Assembly: GCA_900753165.1 (NCBI GenBank)
Contig: CAADYC010000043.1
Coordinates: 1 to 18,864, forward strand
DNA from: Clostridia bacterium
Lineage (GTDB): Bacteria; Bacillota; Clostridia; TANB77; CAG-508
DNA: 18,864 nucleotides
Reading direction: 5' to 3'
Below the pieces are notes generated by a model that had not been told where the DNA came from, did no database searches, and saw nothing but the letters and a program-made list of their open reading frames with translations. Shown one piece after another: positions 1 through 7,626 of this stretch (position 1 is the first letter of the stretch; each line of letters begins with the position of its first letter). Position numbers and translations under genes: made by a program.

Positions 1-2
1 AT

Positions 3-90
3 GCAGATGTGGCGGAACTGGTAGACGCACAGGACTTAAAATCCTGCGGTTGAATAAACCGTGCCGGTTCGATTCCGGCCATCTGCACCA
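3..90 (+). tRNA. tRNA-Leu (anticodon UAA)
   Basis: A complete class II tRNA with encoded CCA. The acceptor stem GCAGATG (3-9) pairs with CATCTGC (80-86), followed by discriminator A87 and CCA 88-90. The anticodon stem CAGGA/TCCTG closes the 7-nt loop CTTAAAA, which puts anticodon TAA at 37-39. The T-arm contains GGTTCGATTCC. The extra arm is long (around TGCGGTTGAATAAACCGT), as expected for leucine tRNAs. It reads UUA, a heavily used codon in this AT-rich genome. A terminator follows directly. Confidence 0.97.
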
Positions 91-132
91 AGAGAAAGTA
101 GGATTACAATCAATTCTTACTTTCTCTTTTTT
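91..132 (+). terminator. Intrinsic terminator of tRNA-Leu
   Basis: A 10-bp stem, AGAGAAAGTA (91-100) with TACTTTCTCT (118-127), is followed by a T run at 128-132. It starts at the base after the tRNA CCA end, so it probably ends the tRNA transcript. Confidence 0.8.
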
Positions 133-221
133 GTTCATTTTTTATTATACAATAACAAATATTTAATATTACAACATAACAGTAGATTATAAAATTTACT
201 AAAGACAAAGGAGGAGAAAAT

Positions 222-968
222 GTGAAAGAAAAGAAAAAAATAAAAATCAGTTTAAAAACAGTTACAATTTTGATAATACTTGCTATTATTATTTTTGTAT
301 GTATAGGTTTTATTTTTAACAAATTTTTAAATAAAACAAATAATACTTCCTATACAAATAGTACTGCAAATACTTCTAATTCAAGACAAGAAAATAATAA
401 AAGTAATTACATAACAGCTTATAAACCAATAATATATTTATATCCAACTAAAGATACAGAAGTTTATGTCAAATTAAAATACAAAGATAATATAACTGTT
501 TCATATCCAAAATATTCAGATGGTTGGAATGTATTAGCAAAAAAAGATGGAAGTTTAATAGATATTTCAACAAATAAAAATTTATATTCATTATATTATG
601 AAAACAAAAATGCAGTAAAATTTAAAGTGGAAAAAGATGGATTTATAGTAAAAGGTACTAACATAGCAGAATTTTTAGAAGAAAAATTGTCAATTTTAGG
701 ATTAACAGAAAGAGAAACAGAAGAATTCATAATATATTGGTTACCTAAATTAGAAACTAATAAATATAATTATATAAGATTTGCAACTACTGATGAAATA
801 AATGAAAATATGCCATTAGAAATAAATCCTAACCCAGATACAATAATAAGAGTATTAATGACATTTAAAGGTCTAGAAAAGCCTATAAATATTCAAGAAC
901 AACAATTAGAAACAACTAATAGGACAGGATTTGTAGCTGTTGAATGGGGAGGAACTGAAATAGAATAG
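222..968 (+). CDS. Membrane-anchored 'KPIIYLYP' protein of unknown function
   Basis: A 248-aa protein of unknown function. Start is GTG at 222, set by a strong AAAGGAGGAG at 207-216; the ATG at 220 is followed at once by a stop. Residues 1-10 are basic and 12-33 form one hydrophobic helix, so it is probably anchored with the C-terminus outside. Residues 38-65 are an Asn/Thr/Ser-rich linker. The outer part opens with KPIIYLYP (68-75), then SYPKYSDGW (94-102), and ends in a compact domain with VAVEWGG. From memory, KPVIYLYP-type domains occur in uncharacterised secreted or membrane proteins of many bacteria; I know no assigned biochemical role. It stands alone between the tRNA-Leu terminator and the next promoter. 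I saw no clear promoter of its own. Confidence 0.85.
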   Translation: MKEKKKIKISLKTVTILIILAIIIFVCIGFIFNKFLNKTNNTSYTNSTANTSNSRQENNKSNYITAYKPIIYLYPTKDTEVYVKLKYKDNITVSYPKYSDGWNVLAKKDGSLIDISTNKNLYSLYYENKNAVKFKVEKDGFIVKGTNIAEFLEEKLSILGLTERETEEFIIYWLPKLETNKYNYIRFATTDEINENMPLEINPNPDTIIRVLMTFKGLEKPINIQEQQLETTNRTGFVAVEWGGTEIE

Positions 969-1056
969 GATTATAATAAATTATGTTTTATATAATATAA
1001 ATTATGTAAAATACAATAGGCGATTTAGAGGAAAATACACAAATAAGAACCTACAC

Positions 1057-1085
1057 TTGATTTTTTATGTAAAGTTTGATATAAT
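1057..1085 (+). promoter_or_regulatory. Sigma-A type promoter for the 101-aa gene
   Basis: TTGATT (1057-1062), a 17-nt spacer and a perfect TATAAT (1080-1085). It lies 33 nt before the ATG at 1118. Confidence 0.8.
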
Positions 1086-1117
1086 GAATATATAAAAACA
1101 AATAGGAGGTTGGACAT

Positions 1118-1423
1118 ATGATTAAAGTTATTTCAGCAAAGGTGGCTGCACGGAGAACCATAAGAACAAAGTTGGAAAGAGAAATTCCACCAATAAATAA
1201 AGCATTAGAAGATGCTATGAATAATGGTGATACAACCCTTGAGTACAAAGGGGAAATTTCAAAACCAACTGTAAAAATGATTAGCAAGGCAGGATATCTT
1301 GTAGAACATTCTGATGTTGAAGAGATGAATACATTGATTTCCTGGAAAGAAAATTATTTTAGATCAAGTAAAAATCCCTTCGAAGTGGAAAGAATAGCAA
1401 GAGAAGCAACTGCAGAGCAGTAA
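1118..1423 (+). CDS. Small protein of unknown function, 101 aa
   Basis: A 101-aa protein with no recognised function. The ATG at 1118 is preceded by AGGAGGT (1104-1110). The N-terminal half is basic and helical (about residues 1-35), followed by a Gly-Asp segment, then SKPTVKMISKAGYLVEHS and TLISW near residue 74. The layout 'helix, short strand, xxTxKxxxxxGYxVE, xxISW' resembles small proteins often annotated in phages and prophages of Bacillota, a resemblance from memory only. It has no membrane segment. It forms a unit of its own, with a strong promoter at 1057-1085 and a terminator at 1431-1458. Its codons are visibly less AT-only than those of the envelope genes downstream, which hints at a different history. 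Confidence 0.82.
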   Translation: MIKVISAKVAARRTIRTKLEREIPPINKALEDAMNNGDTTLEYKGEISKPTVKMISKAGYLVEHSDVEEMNTLISWKENYFRSSKNPFEVERIAREATAEQ

Positions 1424-1430
1424 CCTCAAA

Positions 1431-1458
1431 AACTCGCTATATTTATAGTGAGTTTTTT
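1431..1458 (+). terminator. Intrinsic terminator after the 101-aa gene
   Basis: A 10-bp stem, AACTCGCTAT (1431-1440) with ATAGTGAGTT (1445-1454) including one G-U pair, an ATTT loop, and T run 1453-1458. Confidence 0.88.
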
Positions 1459-1521
1459 ATTAATGAAATAACAAAGAAACTGACAATATTTATTTTTGCT
1501 ATTTAATATAGATAAAAAGAC

Positions 1522-1550
1522 TAGATTTTTACATAAAAAGGTGTTATAAT
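1522..1550 (+). promoter_or_regulatory. Extended -10 promoter for the 134-aa gene
   Basis: TGTTATAAT (1542-1550) contains a perfect TATAAT with the extended TGn motif. A weak -35, TAGATT (1522-1527), lies 17 nt upstream. The 5' leader carries a small TCACC-AAAA-GGTGA hairpin at 1560-1573. Confidence 0.72.
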
Positions 1551-1613
1551 AAAAAAAGCTCACCAAAAGGTGAATAGTAACAATCAATCTAACTAAATTT
1601 AGGAGGAAAAAAC

Positions 1614-2018
1614 ATGAAAGCAACGTATTTAAGATTAGCAAAATGTTTAGCCGGAAGTGTAAAAAATCGGTTAAGCAACCCATCGCCAGAAAAAGAAAAA
1701 GACAGACTTTACAATTGGCTTATGTCAGCATTACACTATAATATTTGTAATGAGGCACCAAAGGAAAGATACACGCTGGTGGTAAAGGGACAAAAAACAA
1801 GATGTGATAAGGTGGACAAAGTAGTACTGGATGAAGATTGCTATGCACGCTATGTATCAAGTGTTAGCAAAGAAGAATTTATTCCAATAATGGAATCTGT
1901 AGCAGAAGAAATTAATATGTTACAGGTGGTAGATGGATATAAATATTCTGCTAAAACTAGTATCAGCAAGTCAGGAAGAATCAAAATCACTGTAGAAATC
2001 TGTCCAAGCGAACAGTAA
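1614..2018 (+). CDS. Small protein of unknown function, 134 aa
   Basis: A 134-aa, soluble-looking protein that I do not recognise. The ATG at 1614 follows AGGAGG (1601-1606). The N-terminus is basic (MKATYLRLAK), the middle is helical with several Cys and Tyr residues (HYNICNEAPKERYT), and the C-terminus forms alternating strands (KYSAKTSISKSGRIKITVEI). There is no signal peptide or membrane helix. It sits between its own extended -10 promoter and a strong terminator. Codons such as CGG, CTG and GTG are more frequent than in neighbouring genes, so base composition differs clearly from the following AT-extreme flippase gene. This isolation and composition suggest an acquired or fast-moving accessory gene. 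Confidence 0.82.
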   Translation: MKATYLRLAKCLAGSVKNRLSNPSPEKEKDRLYNWLMSALHYNICNEAPKERYTLVVKGQKTRCDKVDKVVLDEDCYARYVSSVSKEEFIPIMESVAEEINMLQVVDGYKYSAKTSISKSGRIKITVEICPSEQ

Positions 2019-2030
2019 ATACGAAATTAA

Positions 2031-2062
2031 AAATAGGTAGGATAAATTCCTACCTATTTTTT
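2031..2062 (+). terminator. Intrinsic terminator after the 134-aa gene
   Basis: A perfect 12-bp stem, AAATAGGTAGGA (2031-2042) with TCCTACCTATTT (2048-2059), a 5-nt loop, and T run 2057-2062. Confidence 0.92.
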
Positions 2063-2099
2063 ATAAAAAAAGAAAAATTTAATATAATTTTTAATATAG

Positions 2100-2130
2100 T
2101 TGACAAAAATACAAAAATAAATAATAATAT
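2100..2130 (+). promoter_or_regulatory. Candidate promoter of the envelope cluster
   Basis: A perfect -35, TTGACA (2100-2105), lies upstream of the flippase gene. The -10 is ambiguous in an all-AT stretch: TAATAT at 2125-2130 gives a long 19-nt spacer. It is the only good -35 before the cluster, so transcription probably starts near 2135-2140. Confidence 0.45.
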
Positions 2131-2162
2131 AACATATAAAAGAAAAAACGGATGGTAAAAAA

Positions 2163-3206
2163 ATGAAAAGAAAAGGAAAAACAATAAGGAATGCAATAAT
2201 ATTTATATTGCTAATAATATTAACATTTTATATAATCCTAAAAGACCAAAATATAGATGAAATACTTAAAATAATAGGAAATGTAAAAATACAATATGTA
2301 TTAATAGCAGTAATAAGTATGTGCATATATGCAATGTGTGAGGCAATAAACATAGGAAGAACACTAAAAGTTCTAAATGAAAAAACATCATTTTTTAATA
2401 ATATAAAATATGCTTTAATAGGATTCTTTTTTAGTGAAATAACCCCAGCAGCAAGTGGTGGCCAGCCAATGCAAATTTATTATATGTATAAAGATAAAAT
2501 TTCAGTAGCAAACTCGACATTAGCACTTTTAATAAACTTAAGTAGTATGCAAGTAGTAACTATATCATTAGCTCTAATAAGTGTAATAATAAATCATAAT
2601 ATATTAAATACAGCATTAACTTGGTTTTTTGTAATTGGAATATTATTAAATGCAAGTGCATTATCATTACTATTAATCGCAATATTTTCAAAAAAATTAT
2701 TACAAAAATTAATAAATATAGTAGTAAAAATAATGAAAAAATTAAAAATTAAAAATATAGAGCAAAAACAAGAAAAAATTCAAGCAGAATTAAGCAAATA
2801 TCAAAATAGTAGTGATTATATAAAAAATAATAAATTAGTAATAATAAAAACAATAATAACAACATATATTGAATTTTTGGCACTTTATAGTGTTTCATAT
2901 TGGGTATACTGCTCATTTGGATTAAACAAATATAATATTTTTAAAATAATTAGTATACAAGCAGTTTTATATGGAACAGTTTCAGGGATACCATCACCAG
3001 GAGCAGTAGGAGTAACAGAAGGTGGATTTATAGAGATATTTAAAACAATATTCCCACAAAACATAATAAATAGCGCTATGATATTAAACAGAGGTATAAA
3101 TTTTTATTTGTTAATAATAGTAAGCGCAATAATAACAATAGTAAATGCAGTTAAATGCCAAAAAATGGAAGAAAAAATTACTGAAAATAAATGCGAAAAA
3201 AGTTGA
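2163..3206 (+). CDS. Flippase-like membrane protein (LPG synthase TM / UPF0104 family)
   Basis: A 347-aa polytopic membrane protein with about eight hydrophobic helices, of the lysylphosphatidylglycerol synthase transmembrane family (also seen in the MprF N-terminal half). The family signatures are present: EITPAASGGQP at 92-102 and SGIPSPGAVGVTEGGF at 274-289. Homologs move lipids or lipid-linked sugars across the membrane. The catalytic aminoacyltransferase domain of MprF is absent, so this is the stand-alone flippase-like form. The ATG at 2163 has a weak upstream GGATGG as its only Shine-Dalgarno match. Residues 180-225 form a basic cytosolic loop. It leads a same-strand run with two GT8 glycosyltransferases and two acyltransferases, which suggests that it handles a glycolipid or lipid-linked glycan made by them. 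The substrate is unknown. Confidence 0.88.
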   Translation: MKRKGKTIRNAIIFILLIILTFYIILKDQNIDEILKIIGNVKIQYVLIAVISMCIYAMCEAINIGRTLKVLNEKTSFFNNIKYALIGFFFSEITPAASGGQPMQIYYMYKDKISVANSTLALLINLSSMQVVTISLALISVIINHNILNTALTWFFVIGILLNASALSLLLIAIFSKKLLQKLINIVVKIMKKLKIKNIEQKQEKIQAELSKYQNSSDYIKNNKLVIIKTIITTYIEFLALYSVSYWVYCSFGLNKYNIFKIISIQAVLYGTVSGIPSPGAVGVTEGGFIEIFKTIFPQNIINSAMILNRGINFYLLIIVSAIITIVNAVKCQKMEEKITENKCEKS

Positions 3207-3262
3207 AAAAAGTAAAAAAATAATATATAATAGGAAAGATTTTAAAAATAGGGGAAAAATTT

Positions 3263-4105
3263 ATGAATATACTTTTATGTGGTAATGGAAAAGTTTTTGA
3301 AGGAGCATTAACAGAACTTATATCAATTACTAACAGAACAAAATCAAATTTAACATGTTATATATTTACAATGGATTTATCTAGAATAAAGCCAGAATAT
3401 ACATCAATAAAAGATGAGCAAGTTGAATTTTTGGATAAAGTAGTAAAAAATAAAAATCCAGAAAACAAAGTAGTAAAAGTAGATGTAACAGACATATATG
3501 AAAAAGAATTTGGACACTGTAAAAATGAAAATGCATATTGTACGCCATATACATTGTTAAGACTATTAGCAGATTTAGTTCCAAATATGCCAGATAAGCT
3601 TTTATATCTAGATATAGACATGATGGCAAATGGAGATATATCAAGTTTATATAATACAGATATATCAGAATATGAATATGCTGCTGTAAAAGAAAAATAT
3701 GGGTCAATATTTATATGGCCAGATTATATAAATGCAGGAATGCTTTTATTAAATATGAAAAAAATAAAAGAAACAGGCTTATTAGAAAAAGCAAGAAAAT
3801 TAATAAAAAGCAAAAAGCTATTATTTGCAGATCAAAGTGCAATATATTACTCAACAACAAAAAAATTATTACTACCAAGAATATATAATGAACAATCCAA
3901 ATTTAATAAAAAAGACACAGTAATTTGCCACTTCTGCAAAAGATTACTATGGAGACCATATCCACATACAGAAAATTATAAACAATGGCAAATAGAGGAA
4001 GTTCATAAAGTCCTAAGATGTCATACATTTGATAAAGATTTAGAAGAGTACAAAAAATTAAAAAATAAATATGAACAAAAAGAAGGAGAAAAAATAAATG
4101 AATAA
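3263..4105 (+). CDS. Glycosyltransferase family 8 protein (first copy)
   Basis: A 280-aa GT-A fold glycosyltransferase of family 8, which transfers a sugar from a nucleotide-sugar donor with retention. Visible signatures are the metal-binding DID at 117-119 in YLDIDMMANGDI, INAGMLLLNM at 156-165, the DQS acceptor-site motif at 190-192, and His223 in CHFCKRLLWRP, at the place of the usual third metal ligand. There is no signal peptide, so it is cytosolic or membrane-associated. The ATG at 3263 follows AGGGG (3250-3254). The last 8 nt overlap the next GT8 gene, so the two are translationally coupled. The remainder is compact and lacks the larger C-terminal extension of the second copy. Donor and acceptor cannot be told from sequence. 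Confidence 0.9.
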   Translation: MNILLCGNGKVFEGALTELISITNRTKSNLTCYIFTMDLSRIKPEYTSIKDEQVEFLDKVVKNKNPENKVVKVDVTDIYEKEFGHCKNENAYCTPYTLLRLLADLVPNMPDKLLYLDIDMMANGDISSLYNTDISEYEYAAVKEKYGSIFIWPDYINAGMLLLNMKKIKETGLLEKARKLIKSKKLLFADQSAIYYSTTKKLLLPRIYNEQSKFNKKDTVICHFCKRLLWRPYPHTENYKQWQIEEVHKVLRCHTFDKDLEEYKKLKNKYEQKEGEKINE

Positions 4106-5018
4106 AGAAATACCAGTATTTTTTGCAGTAGATAATGGATATATACCATTTTTAGGAGTAGCATTAAAATCATTAATAGATAATACATCAGAAAAAAATA
4201 GATATACAATAAAAGTATTATATACAAGTGTAACAGAGGAAAATAAAGCAAGAATAAAAAAATATGAAAAAGAAAATATAAGTATAGAATTTGTAGACTT
4301 AAATAAACAATTAAAAGAAATACAAGAAAAGCTTTATACTCGTAATTATTTTTCAAACACAACATATTATAGACTATTTATACCAGAATTATATCCAGAA
4401 TATGATAAAGCAGTATATATAGATAGTGACACAATATGTTTAGCAGACATTGCTGAACTATATAATGTTGATATGGGAGACAATTTAATAGCAGCAATAC
4501 CAGACGGAGCAGTACAAGCAATAGATGTATTCAAAGACTATGTAGAAAGAGTAGTAGGAGTTTCAGATTACAACAATTACTTCAATGCAGGAGTTATTGT
4601 AATGAATCTAGAAGAATTAAGAAAATACAAATTTCAAGAAAAATTCATATATTTATTAGGAAAAATTAGATTTGAAGTAGCACAAGACCAAGACTATTTA
4701 AACAGATTATGCAAAGGTAGAGTTAAAATATTAGATTATGAATGGAATAGAATGCCAATTATGGGAAAAAGAGACGGAGATATAAAACTTATACATTATA
4801 ATTTAGGTTCTAAACCATGGTATTTTGATGACATATTATATCAAGAACATTTTTGGGAATATGCAGAAAAAACTGAATTTTATAATGAAATAAAAGAAAT
4901 TGGAGCAAAATATACAGATGCAGATAAAGAAAAAGATGATGCTAATAGTACGAAACTTATAGAATTAGCACAAAAAGAAACAGATTGTGTAGGCGATGAT
5001 AGAATAAATAGGAGATAG
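4098..5018 (+). CDS. Glycosyltransferase family 8 protein (second copy)
   Basis: A 306-aa GT8 enzyme of the general LgtC-like type. Motifs in order: FFAVDNGYIPFLGVALKSL at the donor site (8-26), the DSD metal motif at 109-111 (VYIDSDTICLADI), FNAGVIVMN at 162-170, DQD at 197-199, His233 in IHYNLGSKPW, and the lysine of GSKPW that contacts the donor phosphate in this family. All key residues are present, so it should be active. The ATG at 4098 overlaps the end of the preceding GT8 gene by 8 nt, with AGAAGGAG just upstream; the acyltransferase starts 6 nt after its stop. The two GT8 proteins differ strongly and probably add different sugars, or act on different acceptors, in one pathway. Confidence 0.93.
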   Translation: MNKEIPVFFAVDNGYIPFLGVALKSLIDNTSEKNRYTIKVLYTSVTEENKARIKKYEKENISIEFVDLNKQLKEIQEKLYTRNYFSNTTYYRLFIPELYPEYDKAVYIDSDTICLADIAELYNVDMGDNLIAAIPDGAVQAIDVFKDYVERVVGVSDYNNYFNAGVIVMNLEELRKYKFQEKFIYLLGKIRFEVAQDQDYLNRLCKGRVKILDYEWNRMPIMGKRDGDIKLIHYNLGSKPWYFDDILYQEHFWEYAEKTEFYNEIKEIGAKYTDADKEKDDANSTKLIELAQKETDCVGDDRINRR

Positions 5019-5023
5019 TTCTG

Positions 5024-5947
5024 ATGAATGCAAAGAAATTATTAACAATATCAAGAAAAAATAAACAAGATGAAAACCAAGAAAAAATAGAAAAATCACA
5101 ATATAGATTAGAAGTATTAAAAAAAATAGAAGAGCTTGAAAGAGAAGGCAAATTTGACGTAGATGCAGAAAATGATCCACCTACAATAGTTCTGACACCA
5201 GAAAATATAGATTATTTAAGAAAAAAGATGACAAGTAAATTAAAAAGAGTATTTGCAAATGAAGTAGGTGAGAGATTTTTAGACAATCTATTAAAAAATA
5301 ACAAATTAATAATAAAAGAAGTAAAAGGGATAGAAAACTTAAACAAAGTATCAACAGGAGCAATGGTAACATGTAATCACTTTAATCCATTTGACTGTTT
5401 TACAATAGAAAAAGTATTCAGAATGTCAGGAAAAATAGAAGAAAAAAGACTATATAAAGTAATAAGAGAAGGAAATTACACAAATTTTCCAGGATTATAT
5501 GGATTCTTTTTCAGAAATTGTGATACATTACCATTAAGTTCAAACAAAAGAACAATGGTAAAATTTATGAAAGCAGTAGATACATTATTACAAAAAGGTG
5601 ATTTTATATTAATTTACCCAGAACAAAGTATGTGGTGGAATTATAGAAAACCAAAGCCATTAAAACATGGAGCATTTAAAATGGCTGTTAGAAATAATGT
5701 TCCAGTTATACCAATATTTATAACAATGCAAGACAGTGACAAAATAGATGGAGAAGGATTTCCTATTCAAGAATATACTGTAAACATTGCAGAACCAATA
5801 TATCCAGATGAAAAATTATCAGCTAGAGAAAATACAGAAATGATGCTAAACAAGAATTTTCAAGCATGGAAAGAAATATATGAAGATTTTTATGGAATTC
5901 CACTTGAGTACACAACAGAAGTAACTGAAGAAAATATAAACGTTTAA
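5024..5947 (+). CDS. PlsC-type 1-acylglycerol-3-phosphate O-acyltransferase family protein
   Basis: A 307-aa acyltransferase of the PlsC/LPLAT family. The catalytic HX4D motif is intact as NHFNPFD (His119, Asp124). The substrate-binding block is YPEQSMWWNYRKPKPLKHGA (198-217), where EQS takes the place of the usual EGT/EGS, followed by NVPVIPIFI. The first 70 or so residues form a charged helical extension that typical PlsC proteins lack. There is no clear membrane span. The ATG at 5024 has AGGAG at 5010-5014; the ATG 4 nt later is out of frame. It is tightly linked to the GT8 pair and followed by a hairpin. The context suggests acylation of a glycolipid or a lipid intermediate rather than, or beside, phosphatidic acid synthesis; that is inference. 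Confidence 0.88.
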   Translation: MNAKKLLTISRKNKQDENQEKIEKSQYRLEVLKKIEELEREGKFDVDAENDPPTIVLTPENIDYLRKKMTSKLKRVFANEVGERFLDNLLKNNKLIIKEVKGIENLNKVSTGAMVTCNHFNPFDCFTIEKVFRMSGKIEEKRLYKVIREGNYTNFPGLYGFFFRNCDTLPLSSNKRTMVKFMKAVDTLLQKGDFILIYPEQSMWWNYRKPKPLKHGAFKMAVRNNVPVIPIFITMQDSDKIDGEGFPIQEYTVNIAEPIYPDEKLSARENTEMMLNKNFQAWKEIYEDFYGIPLEYTTEVTEENINV

Positions 5948-5958
5948 TAAAAGATAAA

Positions 5959-5991
5959 GGTTGGAAAATTTGAATTTTCCAACCAGTTTTT
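5959..5991 (+). terminator. Intrinsic terminator or attenuator inside the envelope cluster
   Basis: A 12-bp inverted repeat, GGTTGGAAAATT (5959-5970) with AATTTTCCAACC (5973-5984), is followed by AG and five T (5987-5991). It lies between the two acyltransferase genes, so the second one may be expressed only by read-through or from an unseen promoter. Confidence 0.75.
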
Positions 5992-6015
5992 AAATTAAAA
6001 AAAGGAACAAAAAAT

Positions 6016-6792
6016 ATGAATAAAGAACAAATAATTTATTACAGTGATGAACTAAATGATGAATTTTCAGGAGCAGAAATATTACCTAGAAAAATAGATG
6101 AAAATTATAAATATGTCCATAAAAATATAATATGGAATACAACAGCATTTATTTTACAAAATATATTAAGTGTACCAATAAAATATTTATATGCAAAATT
6201 AAAACTAAAAATAAAATATGTCGGAAAAGAAAAATACAGACCATATAAGAAAAAAGGATATTTTATATATGGAAATCATACGCAAGTTTTTGCAGATACA
6301 TTTATAACAAGTAATGGAAATTATCCAAAAAGAAATTACTTTATTGTAAATCCTGAAAATGTATCTATGAAATTTCTAGGAAATATAGTAGAAATGCTTG
6401 GAGCAATACCAATACCAGATAATAAAGAAGCAATGAAAAATTTCCTTGATACAATAAAATTAAGAATAAAACAAGGAAATAGTATAACTATTTTTCCGGA
6501 AGCACATATTTGGCCATATTATACAAAGATAAGACCATTTAAAAATGTATCTTTTAAATATCCAGTTCAATTAGATGTTCCAGCGTTTTGCGTTACAAAT
6601 ACATATCAAAGCTATGGAAAAAATAATGATAAGGTGCGTGTTGTTTCGTATATTGATGGACCTTTCTTTCCAGACGAAAGTTGTATAACAATGAAAGAAA
6701 AACAACAAAACTTGAGAGATAAGATATATAACCAAATGGTAGAAAGAAGCAAATTGAGTAATGTGGAAGTTATTAAATATGTAAAAAAATAG
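6016..6792 (+). CDS. Divergent PlsC-like acyltransferase family protein
   Basis: A 258-aa protein with the layout of a 1-acylglycerol-3-phosphate acyltransferase. Residues 40-60 are hydrophobic, then comes YFIYGNHTQVFADTF. Here the His (88) and Asp (94) are separated by five residues, HX5D, not the family's HX4D. The second block is TIFPEAHIWPYYTKIRPFKN (158-177), with EAH replacing EGT, followed by FKYPVQLDVPAF. The fold call rests on this order of blocks. The odd spacing means that activity is uncertain; it could be an acyltransferase with shifted geometry or an inactive relative. The ATG at 6016 follows AAAGGAAC. It is the last gene of the envelope run, separated from its neighbour by a hairpin, and converges on nth. 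Confidence 0.75.
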   Translation: MNKEQIIYYSDELNDEFSGAEILPRKIDENYKYVHKNIIWNTTAFILQNILSVPIKYLYAKLKLKIKYVGKEKYRPYKKKGYFIYGNHTQVFADTFITSNGNYPKRNYFIVNPENVSMKFLGNIVEMLGAIPIPDNKEAMKNFLDTIKLRIKQGNSITIFPEAHIWPYYTKIRPFKNVSFKYPVQLDVPAFCVTNTYQSYGKNNDKVRVVSYIDGPFFPDESCITMKEKQQNLRDKIYNQMVERSKLSNVEVIKYVKK

Positions 6793-6806
6793 ATTTTAAA
6801 ATCTTA

Positions 6807-6944
6807 AAAAAGAGTAATAGTATAAAAATATAAAAAAACAAACCGTCGTGGGGACCGTCAAAAAGAGTCGAAAAACTTGTTTTTCGACTCTTTTTAGATG
6901 GGAGAGGTTTGAATTTTTTATATTTTTATACCATTACTCTTTTT
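6807..6944. repeat. Large imperfect palindrome (element 1) between convergent genes
   Basis: The left arm 6807-6844 and right arm 6906-6944 are inverted copies with one mismatch and one small bulge. The outer ends read AAAAAGAGTAAT and ATTACTCTTTTT, the inner ends CAAACC and GGTTTG. Inside lies a 17-bp hairpin (6860-6895) preceded by a direct repeat of ACCGTC (6842-6847 and 6854-6859) in a GTGGGGACC context. The right arm covers the last codons of nth. The GGGGACC/ACCGTC core resembles clostridial REP-like palindromes, from memory only. Confidence 0.8.
6860..6895. terminator. Bidirectional intrinsic terminator
   Basis: A 17-bp stem (6860-6876 with 6879-6895), AAAAAGAGTCG...CGACTCTTTTT with a CTTG loop, has five A on the left and five T on the right. 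It can therefore stop transcripts from both the acyltransferase (plus) and nth (minus). Confidence 0.82.
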
Positions 6945-7565
6945 ATAATGTTTACAAAAATTTTTTACACTACACAAATCACATTTTGGTTTTCTAGCCA
7001 CGCAAGTATTTCTACCATGCCAAACAAATAAATGATTAATATCTTTTAAATATTCATTTGGAAAAATTTTAATCAAATCTTGTTCAATTTTAACAGGGTC
7101 AGATTCATCAGAAAGCCCAATCAAATTAGAAACTCTTTTTGCATGAGTATCAACAGCAATTCCTTGAGGATTATTAAAAGCCTCTAACATAATAACATTT
7201 GCAGATTTTCTACCAACGCCAGCCAAACTTTGTAAATCTTCCATATTATCAGGAACTACACCATTAAAATTTTCTAAAACCTGTTTTGCACAAAGCTTAA
7301 TATTTTTTGCTTTATTTTTATAAAAACCACAAGGATGGATAATTTCTTCTAATTCTTTTATATTGATATCCGCAAAATCCTGAATAGTTTTACATCTTTC
7401 AAAAAGAGCAGGAGTAGTTTTATTTACTCTTTCATCAGTACATTGTGCAGAAAGCATTACAGCAACTACCATTTGAAATGGAGTTTTAAAGTCTAAACTA
7501 CAAGTTGCATCTGGATAAGTTTCTTTTAATATTTCTACGAATTTTATAGCATCATATTTTTTCAT
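6918..7565 (-). CDS. nth: Endonuclease III (DNA glycosylase/AP lyase)
   Basis: A 215-aa endonuclease III, the base-excision repair enzyme that removes oxidised pyrimidines and nicks the abasic site. The helix-hairpin-helix is LAGVGRKSANVI with catalytic Lys120; catalytic Asp139 lies in VDTHAKRV. The [4Fe-4S] loop is complete: Cys188, Cys195, Cys198 and Cys204, spaced C-X6-C-X2-C-X5-C. Length matches the family (about 211). The ATG at 7565 has GAAAGGA upstream (7576-7582) and a near-consensus promoter at 7598-7626. Its last codons form part of the right arm of palindrome element 1. It is a single-gene unit that converges on the envelope cluster. Confidence 0.97.
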   Translation of the reverse strand: MKKYDAIKFVEILKETYPDATCSLDFKTPFQMVVAVMLSAQCTDERVNKTTPALFERCKTIQDFADINIKELEEIIHPCGFYKNKAKNIKLCAKQVLENFNGVVPDNMEDLQSLAGVGRKSANVIMLEAFNNPQGIAVDTHAKRVSNLIGLSDESDPVKIEQDLIKIFPNEYLKDINHLFVWHGRNTCVARKPKCDLCSVKNFCKHYKKSNGIKI

Positions 7566-7597
7566 TTAACAAAATCCTTTCAATTAAATATAATTAT

Positions 7598-7626
7598 ATT
7601 ATAAATGCAAACTTAATAAAAATCAA
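7598..7626 (-). promoter_or_regulatory. Sigma-A type promoter of nth
   Basis: On the minus strand: TTGATT (7626-7621), exactly 17 nt, then TATAAT (7603-7598), 33 nt before the nth start. Confidence 0.85.
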
